Shown piece after piece: positions 11,960 through 24,775 of a DNA stretch of 64,000 bases. The DNA is from Lepidonotus clava (lineage: Eukaryota > Annelida > Polychaeta > Phyllodocida > Polynoidae): positions 15,525,629 to 15,589,628 of the forward strand of contig OW387147.1 in the NCBI GenBank assembly GCA_936440205.1. Reading direction: 5' to 3'. Both the position numbers and the translations under genes were made by a program. A model generated the notes under the pieces. That model searched no databases and was not told the origin of the DNA. It was given only the letters and a program-made list of their open reading frames with translations. Every line of letters begins with the position of its first letter. The stretch's first letter is position 1.

Positions 11960-12335
11960 TCAAATATCATTGCCTTCGTCCTGTAGTCGTGGAACCAGCG
12001 CATTCCACGGTGCCACGGGCTTACCTCCCTTAGTTCTGCTCCATCCCGCGGGCGGCGCTGCAGTGCCCGCCACCTGTGCGGTAGGCCCGGCTCCTGTCGG
12101 GGAAACCATTCGGTGGTCAGCACGTGGCGGCAGGCTGGGGAGGCAGCACGACTTGGGCGACGACTTCCCGTCTCCCTCCTCTCGGTCCCCCTCTCCCGGC
12201 GACGTGGGCCTGCTGCTGAAGCCGGAAGTCGGCACTGAGCATGCGCACGCGCGTGGTCAGGTGAGGTGAGAAGGAGCAGGAGGAGATCAGACTGACCCAG
12301 GAGGAAGGGGAGACTGGACTCACCTCCAGGGTAAG
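11960..12335. promoter_or_regulatory. CpG island, candidate promoter with ETS and NRF1-like sites
   Basis: A sharply GC- and CpG-rich block in an AT-rich setting. It contains an ETS-type CCGGAAGT (12222-12229) directly followed by GAGCATGCGCACGCGCGTGG (12238-12257), which holds an NRF1-like TGCGCACGCGC. This combination is typical of TATA-less CpG promoters in animals. Donor-like signals point both ways: GGTCAG|GTGAGG at 12260/12261 and CCAGG|GTAAGG at 12330/12331 on plus, and GGGAG|GTAAGC on minus (exon side ending at 12025). Frames on both strands (including one running 11809-12435 on minus) look like GC-driven chance translation. The direction of transcription cannot be decided here. Confidence 0.4.
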
Positions 12336-12338
12336 GGA

Positions 12339-12379
12339 GGACCAAGAGAAGGACCAAGAGAAGGACCAAGAGAAGGACC
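12339..12379 (+). repeat. 12-bp tandem repeat
   Basis: GGACCAAGAGAA repeated about 3.4 times without change. It immediately follows the CpG island and creates a Leu/Val-rich run in the minus-strand frame, which argues that frame is not real. Confidence 0.85.
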
Positions 12380-12381
12380 GA

Positions 12382-13315
12382 CAAAATAGAGCTTGGATTA
12401 TATATTTTAGTTCTCTTTAGGAACTTATTTCTCATTGTGTGTCATGCTGAGAACTTACCTGACTCGTACTCATAAGACATGAGTGCCAAGAATGCTCTTG
12501 AAACCGAACTGAGATACTAAATCTCGAGGCGTCATTCAATTATAGAGACTTTAGTTTCTCACGACTTTACTATACTTAATATCTGCCACACCCTTTCCTA
12601 CATCTTAGTATTTATGCATCTAATCAAATCATTTCATGGTAACGTCACACTTGGCTAGTGGTTCAGTGGCATATAAGACAAGAGCTCTACAGTATCAAAG
12701 GTTATCTCGTCTTGTAATACACGTCACATAGGTGTTAATCCATCTAGACAGGTGTTAAACTCTCGCTACCTGAGCTGCTCCTCCGTTGCTACGCATCAAA
12801 CTGAGCTACTCGCATGGAACGAGGAAAACAACCATCACATCAGAGGTCTGCTTTGGCCTCTAGGTGCGTTTAGTTTCCAGCAGCCTTCGAAGTGACTTGT
12901 GAGGCCCTCAGTGGACGGTGAACCCCCGGCAGGCGTGGCCCCTGGTCCGGCTGAGTTATCACGCCCTGCAGGGAGCAGCAGGGTGAAACATTCACGGGTT
13001 GCTCAGCACTGTGAAGCAGTAGACCACTCTGGGTGTCGTCAGCCCCCAGGACCCTGCCCGCCCTGCTCCGGGTACTTGTAGGGCCCTGCTCTCTGTTAGC
13101 CCACAGCCAGAGCTTTATGGCTTCACTTCTCCGGAAGGTGCGTCTTCTTCTGTAGGTCCTTGATGGATACAGTTCTACCAGTTTTTTCTTCCCAACACGG
13201 CTTCTACCAGCTGAGGCTCGCGTGAATATATCTCTAAACTACACCTGCATACTGGCATCTTTTTGAGTGCCATTCGTCCATCACTGACTACATTATATAT
13301 TATATCGGTTGGTTT
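12382..13315. other. Non-coding, moderately GC-rich at 12.86-13.1 kb
   Basis: A GC-rich patch at about 12890-13090 contains CAGG and CCTG words and a short frame that I do not believe. It may be transcribed leader between the CpG island and the exon at 14132, but the sequence does not show it. Confidence 0.3.
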
Positions 13316-13725
13316 CTGCTGACTACTGGAACCCCGGTTACCTGTTGATCCTTTTGTCTATAAACACAACCTCATGGACCAGTGCTAACTATAACTTTAC
13401 CTTTTGGCGCCTGATGACTACAACCCTGCACGATTGACACCTACTGAGATTTCTTGTTTGGACCTCTCTATTGGATGCCTATTGCTGACTAAAAGTCTAA
13501 TTGTCTGGCCCTCATGGACTAGGACTGCCTTTTGGCCCCTATTGAATGCAACTTGTTAAACTCTCGTGGACTACAATTCTAACGGTCGGTACTCAATGGA
13601 CTACATCCCTTGCTTATCCCTACTGACTACACCTGTACTTGCTGGCCCCTGCTGACTACACCTGGACTTGTTGGCCCCTGCTGACTACAATTCTACTTGT
13701 TGGCCCCTATGGACTAAACTTGTTT
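13316..13725 (+). repeat. Degenerate 29-bp minisatellite
   Basis: The unit is approximately CTGACTACACCTGTACTTG plus TTGGCCCCTG. The period is exactly 29 bp between the three best copies (TGAC at 13624, 13653 and 13682) and drifts by 1-3 bp to the left. About 14 units can be followed, decaying leftwards, so the right end is the youngest part. Confidence 0.75.
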
Positions 13726-14131
13726 GGAGTTCTGCTGATCTTCTGATATATTGAAATCCAAGTTGGTCCCTGCTGCGTGCAGATCTGTTACGCCCCCAAC
13801 TTTGCTGCCTGTTGAATGGGAGTCTACCTGTCATCACCCACCCACATAGATCTAACCCCTGCGGTCTACGGCGATTTGCCTCCCGCTGAAAACTTAACCC
13901 GTTAACCTTTATCTGGTTACCAGCCTCTAAGACTAACGGCATACTAACCGTGATTTACTGAATAGGGCAAAGGCGGCATCTGATTGAACTGTTGGAGACA
14001 TTTGCTTGGTGTCACAGTGGTGGGTGTGTAACCACACACTCCCCGAGTGGGATCTAGAAGTGGTTATCACCTCCCCCCGGAGACATGTGGGACGTGGAGG
14101 CCAGCAGGAGTGTCACATCCCTCTCCTCCAG

Positions 14132-14173
14132 CGGCTAACCCCCCAGTAGTGCCGAGTGAAGCCCACCATGGAG
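14132..14173 (+). CDS. Candidate 5' exon with start codon (ATG GAG) before a consensus donor
   Basis: GCCCACCATGGAG is followed at once by GTAAGTTACG. The ATG at 14168-14170 has an optimal Kozak context (CCACCATGG), and GAG|GTAAGT is a full consensus splice donor. The frame has an upstream TAG at 14147-14149, so this ATG would be the first codon, giving Met-Glu followed by the next exon in phase 0. Upstream, TCCCTCTCCTCCAG (ending at 14131) is a good acceptor, so the exon may be 14132-14173 with the transcript starting in the CpG island at 12 kb. Otherwise this is the end of a longer first exon. No downstream exon could be identified in the window, implying a long first intron or a chance match. 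Confidence 0.4.
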
Positions 14174-15788
14174 GTAAGTTACGCGGTTATCGTTGGCCTC
14201 AAGCCATTCACACTCTGTAGGGTAAACTTGATTTAACCTTCGTATGACCTTGGCCCGAAGGCTGGTTGGATAGTGGGGATTTCCTAGAAGGCAAATAATG
14301 TGAATAGGAAGTTATAGCGTCGTGAGAAGAGGCGTTAAGCTTCATTGACGATGATAATTAGTTACTAATCCCATCTATCTAGCAGGCGAGGTGCATGTTT
14401 GCTATTGTTCACCATATTGGATACCCCTTGGGCTCAATGTGTAAAGTGTACCATGCTAAGAGGAGAAACATTACCTGTATTTATAGACTATGGGCACTAT
14501 ATGAATGGTATCCACATAAGTATAATTCAATTTACTTGATCAGATACTTTTGTTGTTAGTGCTAAAGTAGAAATAGCTTATGTTACAAAATTCAGTATAG
14601 TGATACTTTAAAGTATTACATGCCATTTCATTTTGCAGGAAAGCTATATGTGCTTTTATCAGACCAAACAGCAATTATGTTTTGGGCAGTCACAATTAAT
14701 CCCACTTTCACAAATTACTTGATTAATCCTACCACGTTACGATGATTTATAGCAGGATATGGGTGGAAATATGTGGGTCTTCCATTGATGATTACTATGC
14801 ACAATATCTTTATTTCATTTTTATGATTAATTTTGAAAGATTCTTTCAATAGTCGAATTAACCAATAGCGTTATTTAGCGTGAATCTCCATCAACGTTTA
14901 CATCAAATCCATCAGGCGGTAATATCCTTTCAGTAACAGCTGTGTGAAACCAGGATAAATTGATATTCCACTGGATGAATATTCATTTGAAAATTCATTC
15001 TCAGTCCCATGGTTACAATGATTATCACATTGCCGTTGATTCACAAAAAGGTAATGGCAAGAAGATTAATGTAAAGAAACACAAGAAAGACTGATGATCT
15101 TCTAAGTTAAGGAAAGCAGAGGTGTACGATGCGGCTAATCTTGTTATCTCCATAGAAACTTACTATGGCTATTTAAACCATCAAGGCTTCATGGTGGTAG
15201 TAAGCAAAACCAGATTACAAGGATGTTAACATCTAGTTCTGTCCGTGCTGCATTGACCAATAATCTCTTATTGTTGTGGCGCCAAGTTAGTTTCGTCGTG
15301 GGCTGTAGGAGTAAGACATATCGGCAGGGGTGAGTTATTGTGTCAGATATCTGCAAGGAGATGACTATGCCCTCCCTCCTTGCACGGGGTACTACATTTC
15401 CCAAATCTCCCATAGTTCTTTGTAGCCTGGTGCACATAACGTCACATTCATAGTACCATTCCTGTCCATTTATGGCCGAATGGTCGTTCAGTAAGCTGAC
15501 CTGTTCATGGTCAATTGCTTCTGATATCAATCTAACAAACAATAAAACGGCTGTAGAAGTCACACTGGGGGGAATTACCACAATAACCATTGATCACCAA
15601 CGATCTCCTTGAATATAAAGTACTGCATAGCTTTCTTCCTTGTGTATTAGCAGCCGGGAATGTATGTATAGTGTCCCTGCGGGTCACTGCTTACCGCCGC
15701 TTATATCCTTAAGCTTCACATGCCATATCTGCACAGGATCAACTACCGATGTTGCTAATTGAGAAACAGACGATTCACCTTATGGGAG
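14174..15788. other. Non-coding stretch (possible first intron)
   Basis: Ordinary AT-rich sequence. A 133-codon minus-strand frame (15189-15590) has no recognisable motif and no upstream context, so I treat it as chance. Confidence 0.35.
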
Positions 15789-15791
15789 TTA

Positions 15792-16130
15792 AGGCCGTAT
15801 TCCACTACGCGGCAGACAAAACTGCCTAAGATCGGGAGCAGTTAGGGCCAAACATTGGGAGCGCATCCATTTCGTGACATTGTATCAAAGATCGGGATCA
15901 GTGCTCTCAATGTTTATGAACATGTTGGTAACTATCGGTAGGAAGGCTTGCTTCCTGATGTTTGGGATGCCAAAGACTGGGAGCCTTTGAAGGTATATTC
16001 CATCTCAAGATACTTTACATGCATCCAAAGATCGGGACTGACTGTCGATCTTTGGCTACTTTTGGTCAACTTTCGGCAGGATTTGTTTTTATAAAAGTTG
16101 TGCCAAACATCTTGTAGTGGAATACGGCCT
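15792..16130. mobile_element. Harbinger-like MITE (339 bp) with TTA target duplication
   Basis: The left end AGGCCGTATTCCACTAC pairs exactly with the inverse of the right end GTAGTGGAATACGGCCT. TTA flanks both sides (15789-15791 and 16131-16133). The body carries at least four variants of AAAGATCGGGAKC, two of them in opposite orientation. No ORF. The TWA target and termini fit non-autonomous PIF/Harbinger. Confidence 0.8.
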
Positions 16131-16133
16131 TTA

Positions 16134-16976
16134 CTTGCCTGATCTTACTGTCACAGTACACGCCTTTTTCTAGAATAAAAGTATAAACATCCATCAGGTT
16201 TGGGACAAGCTCCAAAATTGTACCATTGTCAAAAGTGACGTCGGGGCTAAAGCTGGTTGCACAGGTGTACTCATAAATGGCATCGTTGTTAAGAAGGGGG
16301 TGCCCTTAAGACAGGAGAACAAAGAGATTCATCAAATGTACTTGCGAACGTTATAAGCTCTTTATTTTAGCCTAAGATATCATAATATTGTACAAATAAG
16401 TATTTTATGATGATTGTCCGATGGGATTTGATGCAAACATCAAATTAGTAAAATTATCTTACTAAGAAATGTTGAACTGGGAGACACTAAGGCTTTGCAG
16501 AGTTATCAGGGGTGTTCTGCTTCACTGTACACAGTCTCCAGTCACACTGTGCATACTAGGTGCACCCTATAAATAGCTCCGAATCTATGCTGGAGATTGC
16601 ATATGCATAAAGTGACCATGATGCCATTTATGGTATCGATCTGGTTTATGACAATAATACCAAAAGAGCATCGCGTCCCTAACCTGTCCATATTCATCAG
16701 TATGCATTTCAGCAACTCATATTGAGGAAGACTTAGCATAAATTAGAATACATCAATAATAAGCTTAAGTTAAGTTAACATCTGATCATAGTCATTAAAG
16801 GGAGGGGCCAGTGACCAATAATTAGTATACTGTCGTGATCCTTACCATCCAGGGAATAGTCAAACCAAATTTTATACTTTTATCTCTATTAGTTTTTATT
16901 TTATGCACATTTTTGTGTTTCAAACTTAGCTTCTCTGCCTGCATCTGACAATGCCTGCACAGAGCATTTATCTGTT
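16134..16976. other. Non-coding stretch
   Basis: Plain AT-rich DNA with a 65-codon minus-strand frame that I do not believe. Confidence 0.35.
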
Positions 16977-16994
16977 TGTGACGTCACAAGCAGA

Positions 16995-17873
16995 ACAGTT
17001 GAAAAAATATAAAACTAAGGAAACATGCAAAAAGAAATTTGTCACATGTTCTTTATACAGGTCTATGATCTTACCACTGTTTGATTATGGAGACTTTATT
17101 TACGAACAAGGAATTGACTATACAAACAATCAATTACAAAAATTGCAAAACGATGCACTGCGTATAGTATACGATCAGTATTCTGTCCCTTACCAGCAGA
17201 GACTAAGGAGTGAGGTGTTGCACCGGAACGCTGACTTGTTCACTTTATATTTTAGAAGACAGTATCATCTGTTATTATATGCCTATCCATTGTTAAGTAA
17301 CCCATTGTATGTGGATAACAGAAACATTGTTACTAGGCATCATGATGGACCTTTACTAAAGCTCCCTATTGTTGTAAATAGGAGATACTATAGGAGTTTA
17401 TTGTATAGAACAGTTTCACAATGGAACTCAACCCCTTTAGCATTAAGAGGTATTGACACAATTTTGTCATACAAAAGAAGCTAAGCTATACTTTGTAAAT
17501 CCTTACACTTGAGAATTATATGTGCAAACTATTTGTAATTATAACAATGTATATCTGTGATTGTTCATCTTATTCATATTGTTCATCACCTACATAATGG
17601 TTTTCATAATGTGTTATCACCCGTTGTTCAGCTGAGAACTTTCTTGAATTGTCTCTAATTTATGTGAAGAGCTACTGAATTTGTACGTTTACCTTTGAGG
17701 GAGGGAGATTAAAATCGCCAATTGTGACTCCTAAACCCTAATAAAAGCAATCCAAAAAAAAAGTCTAAAAGAGATTAAAATCACAAAATTAAATGATTCA
17801 TAAAAGAAAATATGAAAAAATATAATTTTTATGGAATTTATAAATTTGAAATTTGAATATAGCTGTCATTTTA
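16995..17873 (+). mobile_element. 5'-truncated non-LTR retrotransposon (LINE), 3' end only
   Basis: The stretch holds the C-terminal end of a LINE reverse-transcriptase polyprotein, then 3' UTR with AATAAA at 17740-17745 and an A-run at 17754-17762. It is bracketed by TGTGACGTCACAAGCAGA (16977-16994) and TGTGACGTCACATGCAGA (17874-17891), an 18-bp direct repeat with one mismatch that fits a LINE target-site duplication. If the A-run is instead the true 3' end, the element stops near 17762 and the direct repeat is coincidental. Confidence 0.65.
17041..17484 (+). pseudogene. LINE ORF2 C-terminal fragment (post-RT region)
   Basis: The frame is open from 16951, but similarity to LINE proteins starts around residue 30. 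LYRSMILPLFDYGDFIY is the standard segment just after the palm/thumb of CR1/Jockey-group reverse transcriptases (usual form LYKSLVLPHLEYC..W). NQLQKLQNDALRIV follows (usual KLQ..QNRALRI), then the terminal SLLYRTVSQWNSTPLALR, matching the usual F..S....WN.LP..LR. It ends at TAA 17482-17484. All catalytic RT motifs are absent because of 5' truncation. The ATG at 16951 lies in or before the target duplication and is not a real start. Assignment to the CR1/L2/Daphne-like group is an inference from the tail pattern only. Confidence 0.7.
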
Positions 17874-17891
17874 TGTGACGTCACATGCAGA

Positions 17892-20484
<2,593 letters not shown>

Positions 20485-20713
20485 GACCCTATTCAGTAAC
20501 ATCTTTAAGTAGATCGTGAGGAATTAGGGCAAATCATCATAAGTATGTCCATTTCAGCTTTGAAAAATCATTAGCAGAACTGATTTACCAACATGAAGAA
20601 CAACTCACGATCTTTGGCTCACAATTTCCTAGATGTCGGAAATCGGTGGAATCGCAAACACAACACTTTTTACCTCACTTTTCTTGAGCCAAAGATCATA
20701 GTAAAATAGAGCC
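20485..20713. mobile_element. Degenerate hairpin MITE (about 229 bp)
   Basis: Left GACCCTATTCAGTAACATCT... and the inverse of the right end GGCTCTATTTTACTATGATC... align over about 45 bp, with a shared downstream GTGAGG. The centre holds a second inverted pair around CACGATCTTTGGCTCA. No clean target duplication remains, so it is old. Confidence 0.45.
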
Positions 20714-23700
20714 TTTACTTTTCAATGTATGTATACGAAAGTATTAGTCAATCCTTTATTGAACACACCTTGGAATTGGCACTAAAGAAAGTGTACAAGT
20801 AAGCTATATAGCAGAGTCAAGGCCCTGCAGCTCAATGAGATGATTGGCCGAGGTCTGCCTTCTTCTGTTTCACTTAGAACCGCATTTATGTCCTTCACAA
20901 ATTTGATAAGGGAAGTGATTTCACAGCTTTTTCCCTCAATTATGATACCAATTGCAATGACAGAACGATATAGGGTTAACGATAGGACTGCAGCATTGAT
21001 CCTTATACCAGGGCTGTCCTCATGTAATAGCAACTGTTAAGAGATTAAAGCTTTGAAGGTCATTTCAATCACGGCATGCCTCAATAAACGTTCTACTTTA
21101 CATTCTAAATGTTTTATGATGATGACTCACTAGATAAGGCCATAACTTGTAGCATTTCCCTATTGGGTACGATGAAAAAGTGTTATAACCAATTTGTGCA
21201 GAACGCATTGATATATTACATACCAATGCCAGGATGAGTTATGAATATTAAACGCACACTGCCATTAAGTGCTTTTGGTGTCTTGACAAAATGGACAGTA
21301 TTTGTGTATATTGCCCACCTTGCTATACCGTGTAAATATTTTTCTCTTCGTTTTGTTAATTCTGTATGGATTTGCGTGATAATATTTCTAATTTCAGGAA
21401 AAATAATGCAATCTGATTGAATTGAGATGTTGATAGAGGCCTTTACATGAGAGAAAATCAAGAATTTCAGAGCTAACTGTTTGGGACCATTCAAAGTGTG
21501 TGCATAGTCAATACATTGTGATACTGGTCACTTTGCTCCACTGGTAATTCCCTTTCTATTTTCCTTAAATAACTTACAAAGTATGGTGAATAATATGAGA
21601 GAAGCTACCCTCAGTTGAAGGTACAACCTGGATTATTTGGTGAGATGTCAGAAGGATTACAGCCCTCACCCCAACGCCCTTGCACAGTAATTTTTCAACA
21701 CCCACCTCATATTCAGGGTAATACTTTTAAACTCTGTATGTTTTCTGATAGCACTTTTAAAGTCCGTGCTAACCAAGGAATCAGATGACCTGCATGGGTT
21801 TTATCAAATACTAATTCTAAAACGATGCCCTTCCCATGTAGCAGTCTACACACTGAAATTGCTTAAGATTATACCAAGAACCAGTGAAATAGGCTGTTAC
21901 CAGCCTGCCCGCTGGTTGCTTTTTTTAAAACAGCTTATTTAATATTCTGTAGGAACCAGCAAATTGGGTTATGACCCCATCATTTATTTCCACTCTCATC
22001 TTCCATATGGCTTCATGATGTACATAGAGATTAGCAACCTCACCTTCAAACCTCAAAATTGTGGGTTCAAATCCTGAAAGGAATTAGTCCTGGACAATGA
22101 TTTATTGCATGGTGTTTTCTGCATGACGAAGCCACTCGTCTGATCAAAAATGAGTTCATGCCATTGCTTTCCTGTGTCATAATAAACTGAATAGATTCAA
22201 ATAGGGCGCATAGCGAGGTTCTGCAGCTCTCTACATATAATTATGCAGTCAGTTGATGTGATACAAGAGTCATGTAACAACCGTTTTCTTTTTTATTGAA
22301 GAATAATTGTAAGTTTATAAATTGAAGAACTGAACAGGCATACCGTTTTATGAGGAAATCAATTACACCTGCTTGTATTGTGCTGAGGTCGGCATTATCA
22401 CATGTTCAGATAAGCAGTTGATAAGACAATTGAATCGGGTAGCTGCTGCGTTAGTTTTTACCGACTGATGCAGGAATTAATGGTAGTTCTCCGCCTGCAG
22501 GCTTCCGCAGCCGGCAGAGTTCATCATTAACGTCCTTTTTCCAAGATGATTAAATATGACCCGACAATGGTTCCCAACTTATTTACAGTTATCCTTAAAG
22601 AGATTAACAATGATGGTTATTCAGAGATCACCATGGATGTAAGAATAACATTATGTACGTCTGTTTCTAAACAATCGCCAGCTCTTACATTGGAGACGTT
22701 GACTGCATGAACTTAGCAATATAATTTTGTGGGAGAGCAGTGGTAATTGACCAGTATTACCCAAGTATTACCCAATTTCATGGAATTTATGGAGATTCCG
22801 GCCTGGTCTAGGAAAATGTATAGGGAGTGTATTGGTAAACACTTGCGACATGGAATGTTTGCACACTATGTCAGTATATATATATATAAGTCCACAACTT
22901 GTGTCCTCTCACTTTGGTCGATAAATGATAGCAAACTGATTCAAACAGTTTGATTGCCAAGTAATATACTTTAACCTCGCGAATCGTACCCAAACTATTA
23001 TACAATTTCGATCCTGGGTACTCAGTATTGCAACCATATTGCTTAAAAGGTTTTATAAATGATGTAGTTGGTTAGTGATACATTTCTTCCTGAACAGCAA
23101 TGTCTTGAGGCTTGGGGGGCGAAGGCGTAGTCTTTATCATTGAGGAGTCAGGTCATGGGGAAGTTTTCCATTTGATGTACAACAATCTGAAACGTGAAAG
23201 AAGTTTAAACTTGGGGTAAGAAAGATAATTGATCATACATACTTGATCTATGTTGATTATTCACTGTTTATTATTATATAAAATTGACTATGAGTATTTG
23301 AACTGCAAATTTTTTTATTGCTTTGTCAAGTTCGCCTTCTTATGTTGTCTCTTTCTATTTGTACATTCCATTTCTCATCCAGTACATTTTCCTTTTATAT
23401 TATTGTATCAAATCATCCGGTCCTGGAAGAACTTACTGTTGTAAGAAGGAGTCTGTTACTAAAAAGAAAAGAAAACAGACGGACTGCGTCGTCTCGGACA
23501 GGCTTAACATGAGACAAACAAATGACCGAATTTCCCTCATTCTTCAAAACATCCGATTGGAGGCCACTTACTTCATCATGTTACCATTGTCGGCCGCATT
23601 CTTTAAGTCGGCCTGCTTTTCGCTGTTTGGCTTTTGCCTGGTTAGTGATGAAACAAAGGCCATTTCCAACCTAAATTATATCAAGATTGACAAAACGTAT

Positions 23701-24750
23701 GTCACAGTATGGACTATACGCCTACTCACTGAATGTATCTACATATTTTGAATTATTTGTATGATTATTCTAGGGTTTTGTATAGATTATATACATACAA
23801 TAACTGGGGGAGGGGGTCTCCATCAAATGAGCGTGCTACATGATCTAAAACTTGTCAAATGATAATTTAAACTGAAATACATTTGACATGGGTTGACTGC
23901 AACAGACAATTAAAGCTGCCAGGAGATGAAACCCTTTTGGTCAAGACTTTTCCGGAGAGGGAAAATCTGATTGCTCGCTCGGTCTGTACCTTAAAAATTG
24001 AGCCCAGAGAACTTTGGCCTAGAGACAGAAACTCTCCCGTCTTTTTAAAACACAAATATTTTCTAATCTAGAAATGATATAAACTTTGTGCTACAACGTC
24101 TGGAAACAAAATATTAATTGTATGCGCATGAGCTCAACAATGTAATCTGGTCGTCAGTAAAGATTAATTATTTCCGGAAGCTTATAGTTTATGAATTAAT
24201 GTCAGAAACTGAAGTAAGGTGTTTTAGGAAAGCCATTTTGCCCAGAGTCACAATACGTGTGATTTAAAATCAAGATTGATGCATCCTTTGAGAAGTGAAG
24301 GCTATGTTCTGAGAATAATTTTTATTCAATCTGCATCTTCCCCATCCTATTTCTGGACTTCTTTGAAGTAAATGACATCAAATATTAATGGGCCATCATC
24401 CATAAAACACCAAGCAAAAATGTGCGCAAAAAGGTAATCCTGAGTCTGCAGGAGCCTTTAACAGTTTAAGGGGCCTGATGTGAACAGGTGGGAAATAGGG
24501 ACAGCTGAAATAAGGGGCCCAGACAAAGAACATGACATACCCTCGGGGAAGCTGACTAAAATATGACAGATCAGCATTTTAGAAGGAGCACAAAAGTAGC
24601 CCCACTAACATACCTCCCTCTGTCGCCAACCACAACAGGCATACATTAACATTTACATGGTTGTCGGTTCATTAATTCAAAAGTCAAATTATGTGCGGTT
24701 ATTCTATTACTGGGACTAACGTTTCCTATCAAAATTAACCATATCCACAC
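20714..24750. other. Long non-coding stretch
   Basis: No supportable gene. A 142-codon plus frame (23323-23751) and a 62-codon block open on both strands (23867-24071) were inspected. Neither has recognisable motifs. GGTTCAAATCC at 22064-22074 matches a pol III B-box, but no convincing A-box or cloverleaf surrounds it. A short TATATATATATA run lies near 22880. Confidence 0.35.
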
Positions 24751-24775
24751 AGACAGACAGACAGACAGACAGACA
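24751..24775. repeat. (CAGA)n microsatellite
   Basis: Six perfect ACAG/CAGA tetranucleotides. Confidence 0.9.

Noticed and set aside
11809-12435. 208-codon minus-strand frame with a leucine/valine run resembling a signal peptide
   Set aside because: The hydrophobic run is translation of a 12-bp tandem repeat, and the rest is CpG-island sequence.
15189-15590. 133-codon minus-strand frame
   Set aside because: No domain, no promoter or splice context, within the range of chance for this length of AT-rich DNA.
22032-22074. GGTTCAAATCC B-box, possible tRNA or SINE
   Set aside because: No good A-box at proper spacing and the T-stem pairs poorly.
23867-24071. Block open on both strands, considered as a conserved non-coding element
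   Set aside because: Conservation cannot be judged from one sequence.
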